DNA of 23,887 nucleotides, from positions 1 through 23,887 of the IMG/VR virus record IMGVR_UViG_3300020378_000042. The stretch is one strand, 5' to 3'. Shown here in pieces: positions 1 to 11,500 of this stretch. Below the pieces are notes generated by a model. The model was not told the DNA's origin. It worked only from the letters and a program-made list of their open reading frames with translations, and made no database searches. The position numbers were made by a program, and so were the translations under genes. Within the stretch, counting starts at the first letter, position 1. Each line of letters opens with the position of its first letter. Source of the stretch: a virus.

Positions 1-32
1 TTCGGAAGGTAAACAAGTGCTCTAATTTCTGT

Positions 33-39
33 CTAAATA
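33..39 (+). promoter_or_regulatory. Probable T4-like late promoter upstream of gp25
   Basis: The heptamer CTAAATA lies in the short leader before gp25. T4 late promoters consist of a TATAAATA-like -10 element read by the phage sliding-clamp/sigma-like factor system, with no -35 box, and CTAAATA is close to that consensus. The same heptamer recurs at 14574-14580, in the only other intergenic gap of useful size, upstream of gp8. An AGAGG sequence (43-47) that could serve as a ribosome binding site follows it. Assignment rests on motif and position only; no transcript start can be seen. Confidence 0.5.
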
Positions 40-66
40 TAAAGAGGTTAGACCATAATTGTATCA

Positions 67-465
67 GTGGCATCTGTTTCAAGAACATTCAGGGACATCA
101 ATCTGTCATTTAAACGTCATCCAGTGACGAATGATGTCCTTGTGTTAAAAAATGAGGATGCAATCAAACGTGCCGTACAAAATATTGTTCTTACCGTTGT
201 TGGTGAGAAACCTTTTCAAGACATTTTCGGCACAAATGTGAGTAGTTCACTGTTTGAACTGAACACTGCTCTTGAATCCATCGGTATTAGAGAACAAATT
301 CTGAGTTCGATTAGTAATTTTGAACCCAGAGTGAATAATGTTGATGCGAATGTGACTATTGGTGCCGATACCAACGACATGTTCATCACTGTTGAATATG
401 ATATTGTCGGTCTTCCTGTTCCTACTCAATCAGTAGACGTTCTTCTTTTCCCGGCTAGACTATAA
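67..465 (+). CDS. gp25: Baseplate wedge subunit gp25
   Basis: A 132-residue protein, the same length as T4 gp25 as I recall it. Gp25 belongs to the gp25/lysozyme-like fold family of contractile injection systems, a small wedge protein near the inner baseplate where sheath assembly starts. Visible family features are the GEKPF and FG motif (residues 46-55), matching the G-x-x-PF-x-x-x-FG pattern, the NFEPRV motif (84-89; T4 has NYEPRI), and a closing beta-rich stretch. The annotated start is GTG at 67. An in-frame ATT at 58 is 10 bases from the AGAGG element, against 19 for the GTG, so the true start could lie three codons upstream. The stop codon shares its last A with the ATG of gp6 (TAATG), implying translational coupling. 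The function call is secure; the exact start is less so. Confidence 0.95.
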   Translation: MASVSRTFRDINLSFKRHPVTNDVLVLKNEDAIKRAVQNIVLTVVGEKPFQDIFGTNVSSSLFELNTALESIGIREQILSSISNFEPRVNNVDANVTIGADTNDMFITVEYDIVGLPVPTQSVDVLLFPARL

Positions 466-2495
466 TGGCTTTCGGTCAATACCTTAATTTAGATTTTGAT
501 GATATCAAAACGTCTATCAGAGATTATCTGAGGGCGAATACGAATTTTACTGACTATGATTTTGAGGGATCTAACCTCTCGATCATTATTGATGCGCTGG
601 CATATAATACATACATCACCGCCTACAACACAAACATGGCGGCGAACGAAAGTTTTCTCGATTCCGCTACATTAAGAGAAAACGTCGTCTCTCTGGCACG
701 TAACATTGGATACGTTCCACGTTCTCGTCGTGCTGCACGAGCAAGAATTTCCTTTTTTGTCACTGGATTGACCGAAACAGTGACTTTGACCTTGAAAGCT
801 GGTCTGATTTGTAATGGTGCAGCAGCAAATACAAGTTATATTTTCTCGATTCCTGAAGATATTACCGTAAACGTCGCAGATGGCGTTGCAAGATTCGAAA
901 ATATTGAAATTTTTGAAGGATTATTGATCACTCAGAACTTTACAGTCAATACGGCACAGTTCAATCAACGGTTTATTCTCAATAATTCGTTTATTGACAC
1001 CTCTACATTGCGTGTTAAGGTCAAAACTGCAGAAAGTTCGTCTACTTCAGTCGTTCATAAACAAATTGACAACATTATTGGTATCAATTCGACCTCTTCT
1101 TCCTTCTTGTTACAAGAAATTGAGGATGAAAGGTATGAATTACTGTTTGGAGACGGTGTAATCGGTAAAAAACTCAATAATGAGAACTATATTACCGCAA
1201 CTTACGTCACAACTGCAGGAAAAGACGGTAATGGCGCTGCAGAATTCAGTTTTATCGGTCAACTTTTAGATCAAGACGGTGGAAGTGTCGATGCCGCCAA
1301 CATTTCGTTGGTAAACACACTCGAACCTTCTCGTGATGGAGACGAAATCGAGTCAATTTCGTCAATTAAGTATTATGCACCTCGAATTTACTCGTCTCAG
1401 TACCGTGCAGTGACCGCGGCAGACTATGAAGGCGTTCTAGCATACGTTTATCCTAACGTTGAGTCGGTTTCTGCGTTTGGTGGTGAAGAAATGACACCTC
1501 CAAGGTTCGGAAAAGTGTTTATTTCAGTCAAACCACGAAATGGTGACTATCTTTCTGACTTTACAAAGAGAGATTTGGTTCAAAAACTGAAAAGTTACGC
1601 TGTTGCAGGTATTGTACCTGAATTTATTGACCTCAAGTACCTTTATGTTGAACTTGAGTCTTTCGCATATTATAACACAAACTTTGCGGATGATCCAAAT
1701 CGACTCAAGACTGCAATCAGCAATGCATTGACCACATATTCACGATCTATTGATGTCAATAAGTTCGGTGGTCGATTCAAGTACAGTAAATCTCAAACTT
1801 TGATTGATGGAGTGGATTCCTCAATCACCTCTAACATCACAAGAGTGATTATGAGAAGAAACCTGATGGCAGAGATCGGTAAGTTTGCACAATACGAACT
1901 TTGTTACGGAAATCAGTTCCATATCGCAGAATCCGCTTATAACATCACTTCTACTGGATTTAGAATCGAAGGAGTTAACGATCCTGTTTACATGGCTGAT
2001 GAAGTCATTGATAAGAAACAAGGTCGTATCTTCTTCTTCACTTATGCAGAAGGCGGAACACCAAATATCATCAAAAAGAACGCAGGAACGGTCAAATATG
2101 ACATCGGTGAAATCCTTATAGATACTGTAAATATTCTTTCTACAAACATTTCAAATAATGTTGTTGAGGTTCAAGCCATTCCACATTCTAACGATGTGGT
2201 TGGTCTTCGTGACTTGTATGTGAAGTTTGATATGACGAATACATCGATCACGATGGTTCAAGACATCATTTCTTCTGGTGAAAACACATCTGGTTCCAGA
2301 TTCACAAGAGAGTCTAGTTATAATGTACCAACTTATATTAGAAAGTCTAATTCTCCAATTGCGACATCGGCTTTGACAACCGTTTCGTCTTCTGCATCTA
2401 GCACAAGTTCGAGTTCGTACACCTTAAGTGGCACTACCACAGCCACACCTACAACTTCTTCCACCAGTTCCACCAGCACATCCTCAGGATACTAA
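465..2495 (+). CDS. gp6: Baseplate wedge subunit gp6
   Basis: A 676-residue protein, close to the 660 of T4 gp6 and related to the gpJ family of contractile tails. In T4, gp6 dimers join neighbouring wedges into the continuous inner baseplate ring. Recognisable segments are FLDSATLRENVVSLARNIGY with the basic run after it (about residues 66-94), ELLFGDGVIGKKL (225-237), and the R-x-VTAADYEGV...YPNVESVSAFGGEE...FGKVFISVKP block (about 288-360), all typical of gp6/gpJ. The last 49 residues (628-676) are an unusual Ser/Thr-rich tail. The gene starts within the gp25 stop codon (TAATG) with no clear Shine-Dalgarno sequence of its own, so it is probably translated by coupling. It ends 16 bases before the giant gene. 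Confidence 0.96.
   Translation: MAFGQYLNLDFDDIKTSIRDYLRANTNFTDYDFEGSNLSIIIDALAYNTYITAYNTNMAANESFLDSATLRENVVSLARNIGYVPRSRRAARARISFFVTGLTETVTLTLKAGLICNGAAANTSYIFSIPEDITVNVADGVARFENIEIFEGLLITQNFTVNTAQFNQRFILNNSFIDTSTLRVKVKTAESSSTSVVHKQIDNIIGINSTSSSFLLQEIEDERYELLFGDGVIGKKLNNENYITATYVTTAGKDGNGAAEFSFIGQLLDQDGGSVDAANISLVNTLEPSRDGDEIESISSIKYYAPRIYSSQYRAVTAADYEGVLAYVYPNVESVSAFGGEEMTPPRFGKVFISVKPRNGDYLSDFTKRDLVQKLKSYAVAGIVPEFIDLKYLYVELESFAYYNTNFADDPNRLKTAISNALTTYSRSIDVNKFGGRFKYSKSQTLIDGVDSSITSNITRVIMRRNLMAEIGKFAQYELCYGNQFHIAESAYNITSTGFRIEGVNDPVYMADEVIDKKQGRIFFFTYAEGGTPNIIKKNAGTVKYDIGEILIDTVNILSTNISNNVVEVQAIPHSNDVVGLRDLYVKFDMTNTSITMVQDIISSGENTSGSRFTRESSYNVPTYIRKSNSPIATSALTTVSSSASSTSSSSYTLSGTTTATPTTSSTSSTSTSSGY
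2346..2492 (+). repeat. Ser/Thr-rich low-complexity C-terminal tail of gp6
   Basis: By my count, 34 of the last 49 residues of gp6 are Ser or Thr, in runs such as VSSSASSTSSSS and TSSTSSTSTSSGY. At DNA level there is an exact tandem pair of TTCCACCAG (2459-2467 and 2468-2476) and a doubled AGTTCG near 2406, which suggests growth by replication slippage. The tail is probably disordered and may act as a flexible linker at the baseplate surface; that role is an inference. Confidence 0.8.
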
Positions 2496-2511
2496 TAGCG
2501 GAAAAATATAA

Positions 2512-5500
2512 ATGATCGACACCAGCCGTCAGAGAGTCAAAATCAGTCAGGTAATTGAAAACCAATTACCTGAGTTTGTTCAAGCAGAAAGTCCACTTTT
2601 TGTGGACTTCATGAAACAATACTACATTTCACAGGAATATCAAGGTGGTCCTGTTGATGTAGCGGAAAATCTTGACAGATATAATAAATTACAGACTTTT
2701 GTCGGTGCAGCTCTTACCGTTTGTACTGGATTATCTACAGACATACAATCATATTCCGATACCATCTTTGTTGAGACCACAAAAGGTTGGCCAGACAAAT
2801 ATGGTCTCTTAAAAATTGATGATGAAATCATTACATACACTGGAATCGGTACAACTTCGTTTACTGGGTGTATTCGTGGATTTAGTGGTGTAGATTCTCT
2901 TGATAGAGCTACTAGACCAGATTTGGTGTCTTTCCAGAGCACTGTTGGTGCTGCACATACTGGTGGTACAAAGGTTTTCAACCTGTCCAACCTGTTCATA
3001 CAAGAATTCTTCAATAAACTGAAGACAACCTTTGCGAACGGGTTCCAGAACAGAACTTTAGACGGTTCCATTGATGAAGTTCAATTCATCAGACAGATTA
3101 AAGATTTTTACAGAACAAAGGGAACAGAGGAAGCGTATAAAATCCTGTTCAAGGTTCTGTTTGGTTCTGAAGTCAATGTTATTAAGCCATCAGACTTCCT
3201 TCTGAAACCCTCTGATGGTGATTATAGTTTCACTCAAGATTTTGTTGCAAAACTGGTTACAGGAGATCCTAGAGCGTTAAAAGGATCTACCCTATTCCAA
3301 GATACCGACGCTGATGATAAGACCATTCCAGGCGCTTCTGGCGCTATCTCAGACGTTAAGGAGTTCATGTATGATGGTGAGAGATATTATCAGATTAGTC
3401 TGACTGAAGAGTCGATTCAAGGAAATTTTGTGATTCCTGGAAGAACCAGACTTACTGATTCCGTCTCTATTGGCGCAACTGTAATCACAGTTGATACCAC
3501 AGTTGGATTCCCAACATCTGGTACTCTGAATCTTGTCCAAAATGATATTGTTGGTGTCACTTCTTACACTGGTAAGACTTCCAACCAATTCTTAGGTATC
3601 ACTACAACGCCACAGACATATAGTGTGTCTGATGAAGTCAGATATGGAAATGTAGCTTACGGATATTCTGCAGGTAACATCAGTAAAAAAATTGAAGTTC
3701 TCATTACTGGTGTTCTTGGTGGATTTGACGTTCCTGAAGACACTTACTATTTCAATAAGGGTGATCGCATCAGAGTCGGTAACCTCGGTGTGATGAAGGT
3801 TTCCCAAGATCAGAGTTTTAACTCCTGGATTCATAACACTGCAGTCAAACACGCACCAATTTCGTTTATTAGAATCTCATCTGATTCCTTTAGTGTTTCT
3901 ACAGCAGCTGATAATGATTTCCTACAGAAGGATACAATCGAAGTTCTGAACAGTGATTCCGAAATCATTGGCACAGGTAAAATCACCAGTGTTGTAAGTA
4001 ACGGTACTTTTGTTCTTGGTGAACTCCCTGGCATTGATCCATCTAATGTCACTTTCATTAGAAGAAGAGTTCTCAGAGGTAATAGCACTGTTCACGAGAA
4101 CATCACCAAGTATACAACTGATGTTCAGAACACTTATGATCATGAGAGTGGTAAGAAGAATCCAAAACCACCTCATCCACACGTTTATACAACTTCTCCA
4201 TCGATTCCAAGTCTTGGTCAAGAACCAATCACAGTTTCTGATCGTTCTATCACCTGGACTGGTGTAACTGGTGGCAACACTATTCAACTTATTCAAGTTA
4301 CCGATGGTGCAAAAGACCATGGATTCTATTCTGGTGAAGTAGTCACCTTTAACATCATTGAGGGATCTCTTGGTGATTTACAGAACGGCAAAAACTACTT
4401 CATTAAAAGAGTAAGTTCTAATGAGGTTCAACTTGCAAACTCTTTACCAGATTTGGTAAATGGCACCTTCGTAACTGCAATTGGTTCGGGAACGTTCAAA
4501 CTTTCCGTTCCAGATCTTGCTAACAAAAAGTTAGAACACCAAAAACTCATCAAGAGATTCCCACTGAATCCTAGTTTCAACGGTAGACAACAGGATACGC
4601 CAACAGGCACAACGGGAATGTTGATCAATGGAACAGAGATCAGCAACTATAAGTCTGGTGATGAAATTTTCTTCGGTGGAATCAAATCTATTGATGTTCT
4701 TGAAGGTGGAACTGGGTATGATGTCATTGTACCACCAACAGTAACTATTTCTGCTTCTGCTGGAGTAGGAGCAAGTGCAACTGCTAACGTAAGAGGATCT
4801 TTTGAAAGAATTGATATTATCGATCCTGGATTTGACTATGTTGAACAACCTTCTGTTGAAATTTCTGGTGGTAATGGATCTGGTGCGGTTGCAAGAACTA
4901 TTCTAAAACAAGTTGATCACTCGATTGACTTTGATGCTTCTGCAACGAGCAATAGAATTAGTATTTCTAATGATACGATTGGATTCTCCACGTATCACAA
5001 ATTCAGAGATGGTGAGGCTGTCATATATCGCACGTTTGGTAACACTGCAGTTGGTATTGCAAGCACGGCAGGAGTTACTGGTATCCAAGTCAGTCCTGAT
5101 AGAAGACTGATTGACAAATCAGTATATTTTGTTGCAAGAATCAATCCATCGACGATTAAACTTGCAAATAATGAAAATGACGCTCTGACCAGATCGAATC
5201 TACTTAACTTCACCGCATTTGGTGATGGTATTCAACGATTTGAGAGTTTACGGAAAAAACAAGTCATCGGTAGAATCGTAATTGAGAATCCTGGTGAGGG
5301 ATATGAAAATAAGAGAAGACTTGTACCTACATCAGGTATCAACACATATTCCGACTTTATTGAATACAAGGATCATGGATTCAATGATGGTGATCTGATT
5401 CGTTATTCCAATGAAGGTGTTAGAATTGGTGGTCTTGAAACCACTCAGGACTACTATGTCCTTAGAGAAGATGGTGATAAGTTTAGACTCGCAGCTGCAG

Positions 5501-8500
5501 GTATCGGAAGCACTCTTTCGCGTGCAAATTATGATACAAAACAGTATGTTGGCATGACCTCCGTTGGTGAAGGTAAACACATCTTCAATTACCCACCAAT
5601 CACGGTAGCAGTCAGAGGTAAGTTGGGTATCAACACCGATACCACAGAAAACTATCATGCCATAACCTCCCCAATCGTTAGAGGTGGAATCACTGCAATT
5701 AACGTAGAGGAACCTGGTGTTGGATATGGTTCTTCTGATGTATTCAACTTCTCTATTCCACCAGAAGTCAGAGTTTCTTCTGGATCTTCCTCAGAATACA
5801 AAGCTATTGTACAAAACGGAAAAATCCAGTCTGTTATCGTTACCAGTGCTGGAACTGAATACACCTCTGCACCTGATCTAACTATTTTCGGTGATGGTGT
5901 TGGTGCAAAGGTCATTGCATCCATTAGTAATGGAAGTATTGATAAAATCACTGTAACGAATGGTGGTGTTGGATATTCAACATCTCAAGTTGTTGTATCT
6001 GAACAATTACCTGGTTCAGGTGTTAAGTTCTTGACGAAAGTCAACGATTGGCAGATTAACAACGTCAAGAGATACGAAGACATCATTCAACCTGATGATG
6101 GATTCTTGATCAGAGGTGATAATGATAATGGTATGAAATTTACCAGTTTCTATGCACCTAGAGAACTCAGAAAACTTATTCAACAGAAGAATAGTGATGG
6201 AACAAAAGATTATGCTCAAAGTGATTTAAATCTTGTCAACAATGCGGAAGAAGGTTCTACAAAACACTCTCCCATCATTGGTTGGGCATATGATGGAAAT
6301 CCAATTTATGGACCATATGGATATGACAGGAAAGACGGTGGTATCGCTCGCCCAATGCGGTCTGGCTACGTCCTGAAGACCTCTAGAGAGAACGGACCAC
6401 CCATTGGTCAGTTCCCTCTTGGTTTCTTCATTAAGGACTATGAATATCAGGGTAATGGTGACCTGGATAGAAATAATGGTCGTTTCTGTATCACACCAGA
6501 CTATCCAAACGGAACTTATGCATATTTTGCTACAATTAACCCAACTGAAAATGAGACTAGTGGAACATTCAAAAATTTCCGTGCTCCACAGTTCCCATAC
6601 TTAATTGGTGACAAGTATGCAGCCGATATTGATCCTTGGAACTTTGTTGAGACCAATGGTCAAGATTTTAGAGACCTTAACTCTCTTGACTTGAGAAGAA
6701 ACACGTATCCATACAAACTCTCTAAACCAGGTGCTTCCTATGAGGGTGTTTATCAAAGTAGAGATAGAGTTTTACAAGAAACCGTAGTTAATTACTCTAC
6801 TTCGAGTGGCATTGAAGATTACATCATCGAAAGTGCTGGAACTGGTTATAAAGTAAATGATCTATTGAGAGTTGTCTCAAATGATTCTGGTAATGGATAT
6901 TCTGCAAAAGTATCGCAGGTCAGTGGCAAAAATATCGTATCAATTGCTTCTACTGTAGCAAAAGTTGAAAATATTGTCTTTGAATATGATAACTTTAAGG
7001 CAAGAGTCGTTGGATTTGCAACGGAACCACATGGATTGTCTGTTGGTGATGTTGTAACCGTTTCTGGATTGTCTACAGATTCTCTGAGAAGACTTGATGG
7101 TAGACACACCATTGGATTTAGCACCGCATTCTTACTGTTGTCCACTGGTATAGGAACAACTGGTTCTACTGGTATCGTTACTGATCTCCACGTTTCTGGA
7201 AATCTTGGGCCTGACAACATCACTCCAGATGACATTATCGGCATCTCTACCGAACAGATGCTTGTCATGAACATTGACAATCTGAATAACACTATTCGGG
7301 TCAAGAGAGAATTTGATGGTGTCTTAGGAACAGGACATAGTGGAACATCTTTGATCACTGTTTTAAACAGAAAAATTCAATTCAACGTTGGATTGAATAC
7401 AAATATCGTAACAAACAGAAATACTTCTCGATATTTCAATCCAACAGAGAGTCTTGCACTTGGTAATACTGCTGGTGTTGGTATTGGGTCTACGATCTTC
7501 TATACATTGGGAGCCCCTGGTGGTATTGCAACGTCTAGGTTTATTCCAACTCAAAACATCTATGCACCTGGACATGGATTTGTAAATGGTCAAAAACTTC
7601 TCTATAGCAGTGATGGAGATACTTCAATCCAGGTCTATAATGGAATTTCTACCTTCAATCTTCCAAACAACTCCTTTGTTTTTGCGATCAATGATGGCAA
7701 AGATCTGTTAGGCATTTCCACCAATCCACTTGGTATAGGTTCTACTGGTGCGGTTACAGGTATTGGATCCACAGCATATAAACTGTTCTTTACTGGATAT
7801 GGATCTGGTAAGGTTCATAGTTTCAAACCACAAAAGGATGAAATCACTGGATTTGTAGAGAAAGTCGTTGGAACCGTAGTTTGTAAGGAACCTCATGGTT
7901 TGATTGCAAACGATAGAGTCATCATGTCGGTGACACCTGGTATTTCATCTTCTTACTATGTCAAATATGACGACATAACGAAGAGAACAATTATCAATCC
8001 TAAGAACTTTGGTTCTGCAGGTATCAACACAAATACTGACACCATAACCATTCAAGATCATGGATTTGTTACAGGTGAAAAGATTCTTTATTCTTCCACC
8101 AACCCTGCTCTGCCTCTTGTTGATAAGGAAAACTATTTCGTCGTAAGAATTGATAAAAACACCTTCAAACTCGCAGAAACGTATTACAAAGCCAACCTGA
8201 CCATACCTCAAGTTGTCGGTATTACCTCGGTTGGTAATAATCATGAAATCGGACTCATCAATCCACTTTTGAATTTGACTCGTGGATATAAAGTTGGTTT
8301 TGCAGTTTCTGACACATCTCTTGGACAGACTGTTGCAGGAAAGAGAAGAAAAGTATTTGACTTTGAACTGTTTGGTGATAAGAATTTCACCAAACCATAT
8401 TTCTTGAATACAAATGATGGAAGTTTCCAAGTTGTTGGAGTTGGAACTGTTGGTGTGACAACCACAGCAAGAGTTGATTTCTCTGTAACACAAGACACTC

Positions 8501-11500
8501 CCACACAACTGTTCTATAGACTTAATCCAGTCAATCTGAATATCATCAGTGCAGATAAGAATAATCCTGTTACTGATAACGACGTTATCAATGCAGCAAG
8601 TATCAAGATTAGAGAAAGTGGATATAATGGAACGTTTACGGTTTCTGGTGTAGGCAGCACCAGTTTCTCTTTTAATATTCCAACATTACCTGAAAGAGAT
8701 GGTTACACCTCAGACGAAGCCACTACTCTCAAGTATGACACAACTGCCACGCAAGTTTCTGGCCCTATTGAACAATTACAGGTAATTTCTAAGGGTAAGG
8801 GATACAGAGTCCTGCCTACGGTCACATCTATTGGGTCTACATCTGGTGTTGGTGGCATTATCAAACTGTCCAGTAGAAATCTGGGTGCTCTGAAGACCAC
8901 CACTATCAAGAACATTGGATTTGACTACTCCCCAGATAAGACTCTTGAACCTGAGGTTCAGTTACCTCAAATCATGCGTCTGAACAGACTCTCAACTATT
9001 GATAGTATCGGTGTAAGTTCTGGTGGTAGAAACTACACTGGTGGCCCAGGTTTAGTTCTGATTGACAGAGTAACAGGTCAAGTAAACCCTGATACACGAT
9101 TTGAAACTGAAACTCAAGGCACATCTGTGTCGCAAGTAAATATCTTGATAAACACTTCGGGTCTTTACGATACAGATCCACGTCTTGTCCCTGTTAATAA
9201 CTCAAACGGTGTCAAGGTTAGTGATGCAACAATTAATAGTTCTACCAATATAGTTACACTAACTCTTGATGGAACATATACCGAAGATACCTATCCATTC
9301 TTTGTTGGCGGAGAGATCTTTGTAGAAAATATTGGTATTGCATCCACTGGTAGTGGATATAATTCTTCGGACTATGGATATGATTATTTCACAGTCACTG
9401 GTGTTTCTACAAATGCTGGTGGTGGCGGTGCAACTGTATCGTACCAGTTAGATTCTTCAGTTACAAACGCAGGTATCTTTAGTGGTGGTAGTTCTTCTGG
9501 TAGCGTGGCTCGTGCAGAGGATCTTGCAATATTCGAAGTAAAGGTCAAACCAAATAATTTTAGTGAAAATGAAATTATCAGCACTGGAGATAAGAGAGGA
9601 ACAGTTGTAACTTGGAATGATAAAAACAAGTATCTTAAAGTTGTTTCTGATGATGTCTTCAACGTTGGAGATGTTATTAATGGTCTTTCCTCTAAGTCTG
9701 CCGCTATTATTACTGAAATAAACAGATATTCTTCTAAATTCAACATCACACCGTTCTCTGAAGTCAGAAATGGTTGGCAAAGAGAGACTGGTAAACTCAA
9801 TAATGAACTACAAAAAGTTCAGGATAGTGATTACTATCAAACGTTCTCTTATTCACTTGAAAGTGATATTGAATATGAAAAGTGGAAAAACCCCGTCAAT
9901 AGTCTGAATCATGTGGTTGGATTTAAAAACTTCTCAGACTTGTCTCTGGTTTCTGTTGCAGGAACAGACTCTAAGAACAGAAGTAATGCAAGAGTTGGTG
10001 TTTCCTCTGCTGTTGCTACGGTCAAGACAGATCTTGTTAGTGAAACGGAATCTATCCATAACACTTATGACTTTGACTTAGTTACTGAAAATTCTAAAAC
10101 TGTCAATGGTGCTCTCACTAGTGATGTCATTAACTTCTCTAATAAAATTCTTACAGACTACATTGAGTCCAGAACCAATAGAGCTATCTCCATCGATAGT
10201 GTAAGTTCTCAGTTTAATGATCTCCCAAGAGCTACTGCATTCTCTGATATTGCGGACTTTAACTTAGATGTAGTTCGTGGTGGTAAGTTTTATATCATGG
10301 CATTTGATAGACGTTTCTCTGGTGAGAAACAAATTCTTCAAATGAACGTGCTTCACGATGGCACTAATGGTTTCTTGATGCCTTTTGGTAGAGTTGAAAC
10401 AACAATTGATTTGGGTGAATTTGATTTCTCAATATCTGGAAATGTTGGAAACATTAGATTCCTTCCCGCCAAATCTAAGAACAATAACTATGCGATAAGA
10501 ATTTTCTCTCAACAGATGTTCAATAATACCACTACCGCAGGTATTGGTTCTACAGACGTTGGCACAGGATACAAGATTGTTTCCACTTCAACTGGTATTG
10601 GATCTACAGATCCATCTCCTGTACAGGTTGTCGGATTCAGTACAACCACGACTACTACATCAAAACTGTTTGTTCTTACAAATGAACTCGGTGGTCAAGA
10701 AAGAAGTCAGTTGAATGAGTTAGTTGTACACCAAGATGGATCTGAGGTATATGTCCTGGAATATGGACAGATGTTGAATGATAACATATCTGGTACAAAT
10801 GCACCAAGTGTCGGTCTTGGAACTTTCGGTGCAGATATCACCTCTGGTATTACAACAGTTCATTTTACTCCAGTAACTGGTGTTGGTGTCACGATGAGAG
10901 TTCATCAGACATCTATCGATTCTAGTGCTACAGGTATTGGAAGCACTCTGGTTTCTCTGACTCAGGTTCTCACCAGCACAACATCCATCGGTGCGACCGC
11001 TACACCACAAGCTACTAGAATCAGTGGATTCCAGTCTAGTACCTATCAAGCCGCGGATTGTCTTATTGAAATCAACGATACGACAAATGACAGAAGTGCA
11101 GTTACTCAGGTCACTCTGATTCACGATGGCACTGACATTTTCTTCAGTGAATTCGGTTCTTTCGATACCTTCAATGGATCTGGTATTGGAACAATTGGTG
11201 TTGGATATTCTTCCACATCTGGTGGTGATTTGGAACTTAGATTGACTCCACCTGCAAACACCGCAGTCACTACAAAGGTATTCCAGTATAACTTCACTGA
11301 AACTGGAACTGGTGGTGTTGGTTTTGTTACCTTCACTAATTCTGAGTTACGTTCTCAAGAAGGAACATATACAGGAACTGATAATGACATCAAGTTCTCC
11401 TTCCCACTGAAACACAGAGGAGATAGTGTATTCCATAAAGTATTTGATGCTTCGGATGCAGGATCGGTTGATGTAACCAACGATACTCTGATTATCAACA

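Noticed and set aside
1-25. Possible 3' end of an upstream gene (frame 2 reads SEGKQVL then TAA at 23-25; frame 1 reads FGR then TAA at 10-12).
   Set aside because: Only a few codons are present and two frames are equally possible, so neither can be supported as a gene.
1885-2121. Overlapping + strand open frame inside gp6 (78 codons).
   Set aside because: It lies in another frame within conserved gp6 coding sequence and has no features of its own.
2507-2514. TATAAATG resembling a late promoter before the giant gene.
   Set aside because: It overlaps the start codon of the giant gene, so a transcript from it would begin inside the coding region.
3187-3218. Inverted repeat CCATCAGA/TCTGATGG with a 16-base loop in the giant gene.
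   Set aside because: An 8-bp stem with such a large loop is expected by chance in a sequence of this length.
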